From assembly GCA_964420875.1 (NCBI GenBank), contig CAYQUK010000001.1, forward strand, positions 1 to 64,000: DNA of 64,000 bases, given 5' to 3'. Of this stretch, positions 42,032-50,581 are shown piece after piece. Position numbers and translations under genes: made by a program. The notes beneath the pieces were generated by a model. It did no database searches. It was not told where the DNA came from and saw only the letters and a program-made list of their open reading frames with translations. Position 1 is the stretch's first letter, and every line of letters starts with the position of its first letter. The DNA is from JAUPVO01 sp964420875. Lineage in GTDB: Bacteria; Patescibacteriota; Minisyncoccia; Phycocordibacterales; UBA5272.

Positions 42032-43423
42032 ATGAAAGACTCGATAATTTTAGGACTTGCAGAAAAAATTAAAAACTCATCAGTACATGATGTGGTATTT
42101 GAATATGTAAATGTTATCAAAAGCAAAGACGCTGAGATAAAGGCTTTGCTCGAGCTTTACAGTGATGAGGACATAGAGGCGCAGATCGCTGTAGCTCAGG
42201 CTATGCTCGACGCTGGTAAAGGGACTACGATGACAGGTGTCCCGATAGTAATAAAAGACAATATATGTTTTGATGGACACACAGCGAGCGCAGGAAGCAA
42301 GATGCTCGAGAATTATCGCGCGACATATGACTCGACAGTAGTAAAGAAATTAAAAGAAGCTGGAGCGATAATAGTCGGTCGTGCGAACATGGATGAGTTT
42401 GCAATGGGTAGCTCAACTGAAAATAGTGCTTATCAAAAGACATTGAACCCGATAGACAAGTCATGTGTACCAGGTGGGTCATCGGGTGGGTCTGCGGCCG
42501 TGGTGGCATATGGTGGTGTGCCTGTGTCGCTCGGATCTGATACAGGAGGATCAGTGCGTCAGCCAGCATCATTTACCGGGACCGTTGGATTAAAGCCTAC
42601 ATATGGATCAGTGAGCCGTTACGGACTAATCGCAATGGGGTCATCATTAGACGTTATAGGAACATTCACAAATACTGTAGCAGACTCAAAAATCATTTTT
42701 GATATTATAAGTGGGCAAGATAAAAAAGACGCTACAACTATTACGGATATTCCTAAAAAAGAATTTAGAAAGAAAATCGGTGTGCCGATGGGATTCATAA
42801 ATCAAGAAGGAGTGGATGCTGAAATAAAGGCGAATTTTGATAAAGTTGTACAAGGTTTAAAGACCTCTGGTTATGAAGTTGTAGATATTAATATTAAGAA
42901 TATAGAAAAAGCTTTGGCTGTGTATTATATTTTGATGCCAGCAGAAGTTAGCAGCAACCTAGCTAGATTTGAAGGTGTGAGATATGGTAAGCATGTTGAT
43001 GGCAGGTCACCAACAGAGAGTATGATGCTAAGTCGTGGGGCAGGACTGGGTCCCGAGCCCACACGCAGATCACTACTCGGCGCATATGTGCTCTCTAGCG
43101 GATACTATGATGCGTATTATTACAAAGCTGTATCAGTGCGTGATATGTTGAAAAAAGAATTTGTAAAAACATTTTCTGATGTAGATGTTATATTGACACC
43201 AACATCACCTATTTTACCTTGGAAGTTTGGAGATAAACATGATCCACTATCAATGTATTTGGCTGACATATTTACAGTGCCAGCTAACATTGTAGGTGTC
43301 CCGGGTATCAGTGTCCCATCAGGTAAATCAGAATCAGGGCTACCATTTGGAGTGCAGGGGTTAGCAGCATGGGGACAAGAGGAGCACTTATTCACTATCG
43401 GAGAGGATATCGAAAGGTTATAA
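42032..43423 (+). CDS. gatA: Glu-tRNA(Gln) amidotransferase subunit A
   Basis: A 463-residue amidase that releases ammonia from glutamine for GatB. The Ser-cisSer-Lys triad is supplied by VIKDNIC (Lys), GGSSGGSAA and SDTGGSVRQPAS (Ser). TGVPIVIKDN and FGVQGLAAWGQEE match GatA. Needed if GltX also charges tRNA-Gln, as in bacteria without GlnRS; no GlnRS is seen here. Confidence 0.95.
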   Translation: MKDSIILGLAEKIKNSSVHDVVFEYVNVIKSKDAEIKALLELYSDEDIEAQIAVAQAMLDAGKGTTMTGVPIVIKDNICFDGHTASAGSKMLENYRATYDSTVVKKLKEAGAIIVGRANMDEFAMGSSTENSAYQKTLNPIDKSCVPGGSSGGSAAVVAYGGVPVSLGSDTGGSVRQPASFTGTVGLKPTYGSVSRYGLIAMGSSLDVIGTFTNTVADSKIIFDIISGQDKKDATTITDIPKKEFRKKIGVPMGFINQEGVDAEIKANFDKVVQGLKTSGYEVVDINIKNIEKALAVYYILMPAEVSSNLARFEGVRYGKHVDGRSPTESMMLSRGAGLGPEPTRRSLLGAYVLSSGYYDAYYYKAVSVRDMLKKEFVKTFSDVDVILTPTSPILPWKFGDKHDPLSMYLADIFTVPANIVGVPGISVPSGKSESGLPFGVQGLAAWGQEEHLFTIGEDIERL

Positions 43424-43430
43424 TAGATGT

Positions 43431-44816
43431 GTGTATTCTTTTAGCTTAGACTATATTTTTAATCGCGTATATGATGGACTTCTTTGGCTAAAATATATTT
43501 GGTATTTTTGGATTAAGAGAATGTCTCCAGAAGATTATCTTTTGAATGTACAAGGCGAAGAGTGGGATGGTTTACGGGATAGAGCGTGGTTGGCAACTTC
43601 TACCAGTGAGACAGGTGGGTCTGGTTTAGGGGTGCTTGATAATTTTGGTATCAACACAACTCGTGATACAGATGGTGACGGTATACCTGATATACGTGAT
43701 TCAAAGACTTTTGATGCCAACAACCTAACAACAGAAAAAATAAGAGAGCTTTTTGGAGATCAATTATCATGGACAGACCATGTGCGCATGTTTTTCGGTA
43801 TGGACCCTAGAGATTTTGATGGTGACGGGATACCGGACAGTGTAGAGTTGGATAAAGGCATGGATGCTAATAGTCCGGACACTGATCATGATGGTGTTCT
43901 GGATGGAGACGAGATATTCAAAGGTCTTGACCCTCTTAACAAGGATACAGATGGTGACGGTGTAATAGATGGGCGTGATGCATACCCAGCAGACAGTTAT
44001 AGATCTGTAGAATACGATGACATAGACACTGATGGTGACGGTATAGGTGATAAATATGAAAAGTTAATAGGGTCTAATATTAACAGTGTTGACACTGATA
44101 GTGATGGGATAATGGACAATTATGATTTTTATCCAAATGACGCAAACAACACATCAAATGTCACAGATACCTTGCATGCTGTAGTTTCAAACAGTACTAG
44201 CGGTTTTACATTGTCTATACAAAATAACTTTTTGTCATTCCTAACAGACGTTTTGACAATACTCTCGCTATTCATGTTGCCGCTGTTTATATTTATATTC
44301 TATTTGTGGTTAATGAGAATGCGTGCAGCTGTGGAGCATTATGAGCATATGTTCCAGGGTGCCATAGGTTATGACGATGTATACGGTAAACATGCAAAAC
44401 ACGATACTGATGACAGTCACCATGACAATACAAAAACTGAAGTGATACATGCACATAACCCTAGAGTCGTAGCGCATGAGATAGACCCACCAAAAGAGTC
44501 TGAGTATGTAAAACATCCACGCTGGGCAATGGTAGAGGACTACATGTCTAGTGACCACGATGCATTGTGGAGAATAGGCATACTTGAGGCTGACAACCTA
44601 TTACATGATGTTATGCGTACCGCAGGGTATCCAGGACAGGACCTCGGCGAAATGCTAAAAGAGGCCAACTTTAGATCTATTGACCTGGCATGGGATGCAC
44701 ATAAAATACGCAATAAAATAGCTCATGAGGGCATGCAATACACATTAACAGAAAGAGAGGCCAGGAGAGCTTTTGCTATGTATGAGGCTGTATTTAAAGA
44801 GTTGAAAGTTATCTAA
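43431..44816 (+). CDS. Thrombospondin type 3 repeat membrane protein with HEPN-like C-terminus
   Basis: The 461-residue protein begins at GTG with a hydrophobic stretch (residues 8-28). It carries six calcium-binding DxDxDGxxD repeats between about 80 and 235 (DTDGDGIPD, DFDGDGIPD, DTDHDGVLD, DTDGDGVID, DTDGDGIGD, DTDSDGIMD). A membrane helix at about 268-292 follows, then a charged linker rich in His/Asp and a C-terminal helical domain with IRNKIAHEG, the RN-x3-H motif of HEPN-like domains. The repeats should be outside and the C-terminus inside. It follows gatA by 7 bases. Confidence 0.8.
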   Translation: MYSFSLDYIFNRVYDGLLWLKYIWYFWIKRMSPEDYLLNVQGEEWDGLRDRAWLATSTSETGGSGLGVLDNFGINTTRDTDGDGIPDIRDSKTFDANNLTTEKIRELFGDQLSWTDHVRMFFGMDPRDFDGDGIPDSVELDKGMDANSPDTDHDGVLDGDEIFKGLDPLNKDTDGDGVIDGRDAYPADSYRSVEYDDIDTDGDGIGDKYEKLIGSNINSVDTDSDGIMDNYDFYPNDANNTSNVTDTLHAVVSNSTSGFTLSIQNNFLSFLTDVLTILSLFMLPLFIFIFYLWLMRMRAAVEHYEHMFQGAIGYDDVYGKHAKHDTDDSHHDNTKTEVIHAHNPRVVAHEIDPPKESEYVKHPRWAMVEDYMSSDHDALWRIGILEADNLLHDVMRTAGYPGQDLGEMLKEANFRSIDLAWDAHKIRNKIAHEGMQYTLTEREARRAFAMYEAVFKELKVI

Positions 44817-44844
44817 TACTGTGTTATTGTGTATATACACAGAT

Positions 44845-44915
44845 CGCGGGGTAGAGTAGAGGTAGCTCGGGAGGCTCATAACCTCCAGGCGGACGTTCGA
44901 TTCGTCCCTCCGCAA
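44845..44915 (+). tRNA. Initiator tRNA-fMet (CAT)
   Basis: The C1-A72 mismatch and A11-U24 pair mark an initiator. The anticodon loop is CTCATAA. The anticodon stem is GGAGG/CCTCC, so pair 29-41 is A-U, not the canonical first of three G-C pairs. T loop TTCGATT. CCA is not encoded (CAA follows). Confidence 0.94.
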
Positions 44916-44922
44916 CAAGAAT

Positions 44923-44957
44923 AGACAAAGGCCGTCGCGTAGCGACGGCCTTTGTCT
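44923..44957 (+). terminator. Hairpin terminator after tRNA-fMet
   Basis: A 16-bp perfect stem (44923-44938 with 44942-44957, loop GTA) includes TTTGTCT in the 3' arm. Confidence 0.75.
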
Positions 44958-44995
44958 TGAAAATATCTCAGTTTTATGTTATTTTACTATGTATC

Positions 44996-45069
44996 GTCGG
45001 CATAGCTCAGTTGGTTAGAGCGTGGGACTCATAAGCCCAAGGTCGGTGGATCGTTCCCACCTGCCGACA
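44996..45069 (+). tRNA. tRNA with CAT anticodon (elongator Met or Ile2)
   Basis: Acceptor GTCGGCA pairs with TGCCGAC, the D arm is GCTC/GAGC and the anticodon loop CTCATAA gives CAT. Pair 31-39 is an A-G mismatch and T-loop position 54 is A (ATCGTTC). Elongator Met is more likely, but tRNA-Ile2 (lysidine-modified) also carries CAT. No encoded CCA. Confidence 0.88.
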
Positions 45070-45127
45070 CAAATAGACTGTTAGGAATAGCCATATTCAA
45101 GCTTCGCTTTGATGTTATACTTTCTAT

Positions 45128-46234
45128 ATGTTAAGTAAAATAAAACAAGCGATAAGTAATAGTGAGATATTAACTGGCAACAGGAAAACTCGCGTAGCGA
45201 TAAATGGTTTTGGTCGTATTGGGCGCGCATTTTTAAAGGTCGCTATAGAGAGAAATGAATTGAATGTTGTAGCTGTGAACGATCTCGGTGACATACACAA
45301 CATGGCATACCTGCTCAAATATGACACAGTATACGGTATCAGTGACTTTGATGTTGATGTAGAGGAGGTGAGTGAGATAGAGAAATATCTCATAATCAAA
45401 ACAGATGTAGACCACAAGATAAAATTTGTACAGCAAAAAGATCCCACATTGTTACCTTGGAAAGATCTAAATATTGATATTGTTATCGAGAGTACAGGGC
45501 TCTTCACCTCATGGGATAAAGCAAAAGTTCATATCGCCAGCGGAGCAAAACGCGTAGTTATATCAGCGCCTGCAAAGGCTGGGGAGGATGCATCTGTAAA
45601 TGGTGAGACAGTCTTGCTCGGTGTAAATGAAAACAAGTTATCATCTTGCGATATATCTTCTAATGCATCATGCACTACTAATGCATCGTCACCAGTCATA
45701 GCGATACTGGATGAAGCGATAGGAATTGAGAAGGCGATACTCTCGACTACGCACGCATATACAGCATCACAATCAATAGTCGACGGTCCAAATAAAAAAG
45801 ATTATCGTGAAGGTCGCGCTGGAGCCCAAAATATTGTCCCATCATCAACAGGTGCTGCTATAGCAGTCACAAAGGCATTCACTCAGCTGTCGGGTAAGTT
45901 CGACGGTATATCTATTCGTGTGCCTGTGCCAGCGGGATCAATAGCTGATATCACATTCATTGCAAAGCGCAACACCACAGCAGAGGAGGTTAATGATATA
46001 TTGCGTAAAGCTGCACGGACAGATAGATGGAAAATGATTTTTGATGCAACAGATGAGGAGTTGGTGAGTAGTGACATACAGGGCAACATTCATGCATCAA
46101 TAGCAGACCTTAAGATGACACGTGTAGTAGATGGTAATCTAGTAAAAGTTCTGGCTTGGTATGATAATGAGATGGGGTATACTCACACACTAGTTGAACA
46201 CGCTGTTAAGGCTGGTAAACTTATAACTGATTAA
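45128..46234 (+). CDS. gap: Glyceraldehyde-3-phosphate dehydrogenase
   Basis: The 368-residue glycolytic enzyme has an N-terminal extension of about 20 residues before the Rossmann motif VAINGFGRIGR. The catalytic Cys is C182 in SNASCTTNA; the family block THAYTASQSIVDGP and WYDNEMGYTHTLVEH are present. The product 1,3-bisphosphoglycerate continues glycolysis. First gene of a carbon operon with rpiB starting one base after its stop. Confidence 0.95.
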   Translation: MLSKIKQAISNSEILTGNRKTRVAINGFGRIGRAFLKVAIERNELNVVAVNDLGDIHNMAYLLKYDTVYGISDFDVDVEEVSEIEKYLIIKTDVDHKIKFVQQKDPTLLPWKDLNIDIVIESTGLFTSWDKAKVHIASGAKRVVISAPAKAGEDASVNGETVLLGVNENKLSSCDISSNASCTTNASSPVIAILDEAIGIEKAILSTTHAYTASQSIVDGPNKKDYREGRAGAQNIVPSSTGAAIAVTKAFTQLSGKFDGISIRVPVPAGSIADITFIAKRNTTAEEVNDILRKAARTDRWKMIFDATDEELVSSDIQGNIHASIADLKMTRVVDGNLVKVLAWYDNEMGYTHTLVEHAVKAGKLITD

Positions 46235-46235
46235 T

Positions 46236-46691
46236 ATGAAAATATATCTCGCAACAGATCATGCAGGTTTTGAATTAAAAGAGATGGTCAAGAGCTATTT
46301 AGAGACTAACTATACTGATTGTGAGATAGAGGACTGTGGAGCATATGTTTACGATGAGCTAGATGACTACCCTATATATATCAAACAGGCTCGTGAGGCT
46401 TTGGCTTATGATATAGAAAATGGACTGGACTCTAGAGCTATAGTGTTCGGAGGGTCTGGTGAAGGTGAGGCGATAGTTATGAATAGACAAAAAGGCGTCA
46501 GGTGTACGACGTACTATGGTACTAATTTAGATATTGTTAGGCTTGGGCGTGAACACAATGACGCTAATGCCATATCTTTTGGTTATAGATTTGTAGAAGA
46601 AGAGGAGTGCTACAAGGCTGTTGATATGTTTTTGAGTACAGATTTTGAAGGAGGTCGTCACGTAGCAAGGGTGGATGAAATAGATAACTAA
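46236..46691 (+). CDS. rpiB: Ribose-5-phosphate isomerase B
   Basis: A 151-residue RpiB/LacAB family isomerase interconverting ribose-5-P and ribulose-5-P. Substrate residues are in ATDHAGFELKE, the anion hole in GGSGEGEAIVMNR and the catalytic Cys in GVRCTTYYG. HNDANAISFGYRF matches the family. It lies between gap and the Rpe-like gene. Confidence 0.93.
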   Translation: MKIYLATDHAGFELKEMVKSYLETNYTDCEIEDCGAYVYDELDDYPIYIKQAREALAYDIENGLDSRAIVFGGSGEGEAIVMNRQKGVRCTTYYGTNLDIVRLGREHNDANAISFGYRFVEEEECYKAVDMFLSTDFEGGRHVARVDEIDN

Positions 46692-46694
46692 TAT

Positions 46695-47303
46695 ATGAAA
46701 ATAATGATAACTCCAGCAATACTTGAAAACAGTTTTGATAATGTTTGTTTTCAATTAGATAGATATGTTGAGGTGGCAAAACGTGTTCAGATTGATCTCG
46801 TAAAATGGAAACCAACTGGCACTGAGGAGTTGCCACATTGGGATATATATGATTTTGAATTTGACTTACTTGGGCAAAGCGACATGGAGACTTTAGAAAA
46901 AGTAAAAGACATGGGCGCGGCTTTTGTGGTCTGGCATTTGAATGATAAAGTAACAGCAAAAGAGGCCCATGAATACTGCAGAGAATATGAGATGCAAATG
47001 GCTATTTGTGGCGATGTCGATAGCGTCTTAAAAGATATAGACAATTGTGACTATGTGCAGCTGATGGGTATAGATCATGTCGGTTTCCAAGGGCAAGCAT
47101 TCAGAGAGGGGGTGATAGATGATATTAAAAAGGTCTGTCAAAACTCAGATAAGAATATTCAAATAGATGGAGCGATGAATGAAGATACAATAAAGAGATG
47201 CCTTGATGTTGGCGCTACACAATTTGCTGTAGGTAGCGCCCTTAAGAATACGTTAGATGTTGTATCCACATATCGCAAACTCAAAAACATAGTACACTCA
47301 TAA
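46695..47303 (+). CDS. Ribulose-phosphate 3-epimerase-like protein
   Basis: The 202-residue TIM-barrel protein aligns with Rpe: start ITPAILENSF, the metal-binding strand here VQIDLVKW (usually HxDxMDG), GIDHVGFQGQAF (usually PGFGGQ) and IQIDGAMNEDTIKRCLDVGATQFAVGSAL. The first strand's His is Gln but the Asp stays, and the second DG catalytic Asp is present. Several residues differ from standard Rpe, so function as epimerase is probable from the operon, not certain. Confidence 0.74.
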   Translation: MKIMITPAILENSFDNVCFQLDRYVEVAKRVQIDLVKWKPTGTEELPHWDIYDFEFDLLGQSDMETLEKVKDMGAAFVVWHLNDKVTAKEAHEYCREYEMQMAICGDVDSVLKDIDNCDYVQLMGIDHVGFQGQAFREGVIDDIKKVCQNSDKNIQIDGAMNEDTIKRCLDVGATQFAVGSALKNTLDVVSTYRKLKNIVHS

Positions 47304-47304
47304 G

Positions 47305-48159
47305 ATGAGTTTGACTGATATTGAAATACATAAACTAGAGGCACGAGCAAAAGAGATCAGAGTTTCAATCATTGAGATGTTGCTTGAGGCAAAAAGTGGG
47401 CACACAGCTGGACCACTAGGCATGACTGATGTGTTTACGGCTCTTTATTTTAAAGTATTGAAACATGATCCAAAGGCTTCAGACTGGATACATCGTGACA
47501 GATTGATACTTTCAAATGGCCATATCGCTCCTGTATTGTATGCGACCATGGCTCATGCGGGATATTTTGCTGTCTCAGAGTTGAAAACCTTAAGAAAATT
47601 TGGTTCCAGATTGCAAGGTCACCCACACAGAGAATTCTTGCCATCTCTCGAAACCTCCAGTGGACCACTCGGTTGCGGACTGTCTCAAGCTATAGGTATG
47701 AGTCTGGCAGATAAAATGTTGGGAGGTTTACCAAAGAACTTTTATTGCCTCATGGGGGATGGAGAGATGAATGAGGGTAATGTTTGGGAGGCGATGCTTA
47801 ACCTATCTAAATATAATCTTACAAATATAATAACTATTATTGACAGAAATGGTATACAAATAGATGGTAGAACAGAAGATGTGTTGCCACTCGAGTCATT
47901 ATCCGAAAAGCTAAAGGCTTTTAATTTTAATGTTTTAGAAATAGATGGACACAATATGATGGAAATAGTAAATGCTATAAACATAGCAAAGAGTAACAGC
48001 ATACAACCGACTATGATAGTAGCTCACACTGTTCCTGGTCGCGGTTACAAAGACATAGAGGGTGATTATCATTGGCATGGCAAAGCGCCAAATAAAGAGG
48101 AGGCGAGAGCTGCATTGCGAGAGATCAGAACTATGGGAGGGAAAATTAATTTTGAATAA
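47305..48159 (+). CDS. Transketolase, N-terminal half
   Basis: The 284-residue ThDP-binding part of transketolase. The ThDP motif GDGEMNEGNVWEAM...N, HIAPVLYA and GHPHREFLPSLETSSGPLG are recognised. Two-gene transketolases are known from archaea and some bacteria. It continues directly into the C-terminal half (1-base gap), which should form the heteromer. Confidence 0.93.
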   Translation: MSLTDIEIHKLEARAKEIRVSIIEMLLEAKSGHTAGPLGMTDVFTALYFKVLKHDPKASDWIHRDRLILSNGHIAPVLYATMAHAGYFAVSELKTLRKFGSRLQGHPHREFLPSLETSSGPLGCGLSQAIGMSLADKMLGGLPKNFYCLMGDGEMNEGNVWEAMLNLSKYNLTNIITIIDRNGIQIDGRTEDVLPLESLSEKLKAFNFNVLEIDGHNMMEIVNAINIAKSNSIQPTMIVAHTVPGRGYKDIEGDYHWHGKAPNKEEARAALREIRTMGGKINFE

Positions 48160-48160
48160 A

Positions 48161-49135
48161 ATGCTAAATAAAAATCTATTTACAACGGAACAAGAAATGA
48201 AGGCTACGCGTGAAGGTTTTGGTTTGGCGTTGTGTGACATTGGAGATGAAGATAATAAAGTTGTTGCCCTTTGTGCTGATCTGACCGAGAGTGTGCAAAT
48301 GCATTTGTTCAAAGAAAAGTTTGCATCTAGATTCGTAGAGGTTGGCATCACCGAGCAGAATATGGCCGCTATGGCTAGCGGTATGGCAGCAATGGGAACC
48401 ATGCCATTTATAGCCAGCTATGCAATGTTTAATCCAGGACGCAATTGGGAACAGATCAGAACAACTATTGCTTATAATAATCAAAAAGTTGTTATTGTGG
48501 GGGCTCATGCTGGATTATCAGTCGGGCCAGACGGTGGGACTCATCAAGCTGTTGAAGATATAGCTTTGATGCGAGTTATGCCAAATATGACAGTGTTGTC
48601 ACCATGCGACTCTAGAGAGGCGTATCTGATGACTCGTCTCGCTCACGATATAGATGGCCCAGTATATATCAGACTAGCAAGAGAAAAGTCACCTGTTATA
48701 TTTTCTCCAGAATATAAAAAGATAGATATTAAAAAGCCAGAGATATTGTTCGTCTCCCCAGAGCCTCAGGCAAAAAAAGTCTGCATATTTGCAACTGGGC
48801 CGATAATATACGAAGCATTACTCGCTGCTCGTGAGCTGGAGAAAAAAGACATACAGGTTGCTGTGGTAAATTTATCTGTTATAAAGCCATTGCCAGATGA
48901 GGCGATAGTTAGATTTGCATCGCAGTATAAAAATATCATTACTTTGGAAGAACATCAGAAAGTGGGAGGAATGGGAAGTGCTGTGTGTGAGCTCTTGGCA
49001 GATCGTCACCCGACAAAAGTCATACGCATGGGTATAGATAATAGATTTGGTCAGTCTGGAGTATCTGCAGAGCTGTACAAAGAATACAGCATTTCAAAAG
49101 ATGATATAATCAAAACATGTTTGGAAAATATTTAA
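48161..49135 (+). CDS. Transketolase, C-terminal half
   Basis: The 324-residue pyrimidine-binding and C-terminal domains. The ThDP-activating Glu is in GITEQNMAAMASGMA, followed by HAGLSVGPDGGTHQAVED and the transketolase C-terminal LEEHQKVGGMGSAV block. I start at the ATG at 48161; the longer frame from 48062 overlaps the N-half gene by about 100 bases. It shares 19 bases with the next gene. Confidence 0.93.
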   Translation: MLNKNLFTTEQEMKATREGFGLALCDIGDEDNKVVALCADLTESVQMHLFKEKFASRFVEVGITEQNMAAMASGMAAMGTMPFIASYAMFNPGRNWEQIRTTIAYNNQKVVIVGAHAGLSVGPDGGTHQAVEDIALMRVMPNMTVLSPCDSREAYLMTRLAHDIDGPVYIRLAREKSPVIFSPEYKKIDIKKPEILFVSPEPQAKKVCIFATGPIIYEALLAARELEKKDIQVAVVNLSVIKPLPDEAIVRFASQYKNIITLEEHQKVGGMGSAVCELLADRHPTKVIRMGIDNRFGQSGVSAELYKEYSISKDDIIKTCLENI

Positions 49136-49530
49136 CACATTTTTATAATGATTTTCTATCTGGTAATTTTTGGTTAAAAAAACAAGAAAAGAAAATAGAG
49201 AGTAAGGTGGAGATAAAAATAAAAGAGAGTAAAAATATACAGGCTCCAGCAGAGTATATTGATTGTAAATTAGAAAATATTTCGGTTGAAGGTCTTCATC
49301 AAAAATATAATATAGTTTTGAAAAGTATTAGTATTGAAAACAAGCTATTTGTACAGAGCTTGATATTACTGAATGAGCCAAAAGAGTTTGACTGTTATGC
49401 TGATGGTGAAAATGCATCCATTGAAATAAAAGAAATAGATGACAACTTGTTATCTGTTTTAGTAAAAGAAAAATCCGGCAATCAAGAGAAATTTTATATA
49501 CGAGACGGTAAAATAGAAATAAAGCTCTAA
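49117..49530 (+). CDS. Hypothetical protein (137 aa)
   Basis: A Lys/Glu/Ile-rich soluble protein with no signal peptide, beta-rich in the middle (YNIVLKSISIENKLFVQSLILL). It overlaps the transketolase gene by 19 bases and the convergent PfkB gene by 4. No family is recognised; the overlap suggests cotranslation with transketolase. Confidence 0.6.
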   Translation: MFGKYLTHFYNDFLSGNFWLKKQEKKIESKVEIKIKESKNIQAPAEYIDCKLENISVEGLHQKYNIVLKSISIENKLFVQSLILLNEPKEFDCYADGENASIEIKEIDDNLLSVLVKEKSGNQEKFYIRDGKIEIKL

Positions 49531-50522
49531 AGCTTTTTGACTACATAGTCAGCAGGCGCCTGCCCCAGCAGATTTTCTATGTCTTTCTTTTTTAGTAGTC
49601 CTTTTTGTGCTCCGATATATTGCACAACATTCATACTGTTAATTGGCCCCCAACGTAACGCTTCAACTGGGTCAACTCCAGATACTATCGCCGCAGCAAA
49701 TGTACTAGCAAATGCATCTCCTGCACCAGTACGCTCGAGTGGAGGCGTAGGATCAGGGTAAATAGGCAAGAAATAGTTCTCATCTTTGTATCTCATATAA
49801 CTACCATCCTTACCATCTGTTATACATGTGACCTTTGGACCGAGTAATGATATTCCTAGTAATAATGTAGGCAAGTCGCGTACATCAGTTCCGAGTATTT
49901 GCATAGCTTCTTCGACATTACAACAAAAAAAGTTGGTACGACTGTATATTGGTGCTAACAATTCTTTACCCATTTTAATTTGAAATGTTCCAGGCTGAAA
50001 AGCTAGCTGCACCTCCGGGTTCTCGCTCAGGTAATGCGCTAATTCAAAATGTAAGTCCTTTGCATGTTCACCAAGAGAAGAGAGATATATCCATTTAGGA
50101 GCCTTTGTGATCGGTGGTAAGAAAGTTTTGAATGTTTCGTGTTTGATTAGTATTGTGCGCTCGTCCCCAAACCACAAAACATAGTGATAATTTGTCATCT
50201 TCCCATTTTCCATTACAACATACTCGGTATCAACATTTTCCTGCTCAAGTTGGAATTTACACTCTCTACCATTAACGTCATTACCGAGGAATGTTATTAG
50301 GCCTGATTGTAGTCCTAGTCTAGCTGCAGATACGGCTGCATTAGCCGAGTTGCCAACAGCTGGGATGATGGTCACGCTCTCATAAGGCACTTTTGCCCCA
50401 AAGGCCATACATATTTCGCAGCTGGCATGGTCTATATTGCAGCTGACGTGAGCCTCTTTTAATCTGATAAATGCGTCCACGACTGTATCTCCAATAGCCA
50501 AAAAGTCTAACTCTTTATTCAT
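49527..50522 (-). CDS. PfkB-family sugar kinase
   Basis: A 331-residue ribokinase-fold enzyme. The N-terminal FLAIGDTVVDAF and GGN-like VGNSANAAVSAARLG bind sugar, and the C-terminal RTGAGDAFASTF contains the catalytic Asp. It phosphorylates a sugar or nucleoside (fructose-6-P, ribose, adenosine or similar); the substrate is not clear from sequence. As 6-phosphofructokinase of the PfkB type it would complete the glycolytic set beside the aldolase. Confidence 0.85.
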   Translation of the reverse strand: MNKELDFLAIGDTVVDAFIRLKEAHVSCNIDHASCEICMAFGAKVPYESVTIIPAVGNSANAAVSAARLGLQSGLITFLGNDVNGRECKFQLEQENVDTEYVVMENGKMTNYHYVLWFGDERTILIKHETFKTFLPPITKAPKWIYLSSLGEHAKDLHFELAHYLSENPEVQLAFQPGTFQIKMGKELLAPIYSRTNFFCCNVEEAMQILGTDVRDLPTLLLGISLLGPKVTCITDGKDGSYMRYKDENYFLPIYPDPTPPLERTGAGDAFASTFAAAIVSGVDPVEALRWGPINSMNVVQYIGAQKGLLKKKDIENLLGQAPADYVVKKL

Positions 50523-50581
50523 ATTATATATTCTATATTAGAGCCAGCATTATATGTTAAACTTATACACATAAAACAGAT

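Noticed and set aside
47935..48402. 155-residue minus-strand frame
   Set aside because: It crosses the junction of the two transketolase genes on the opposite strand and shows no family pattern.
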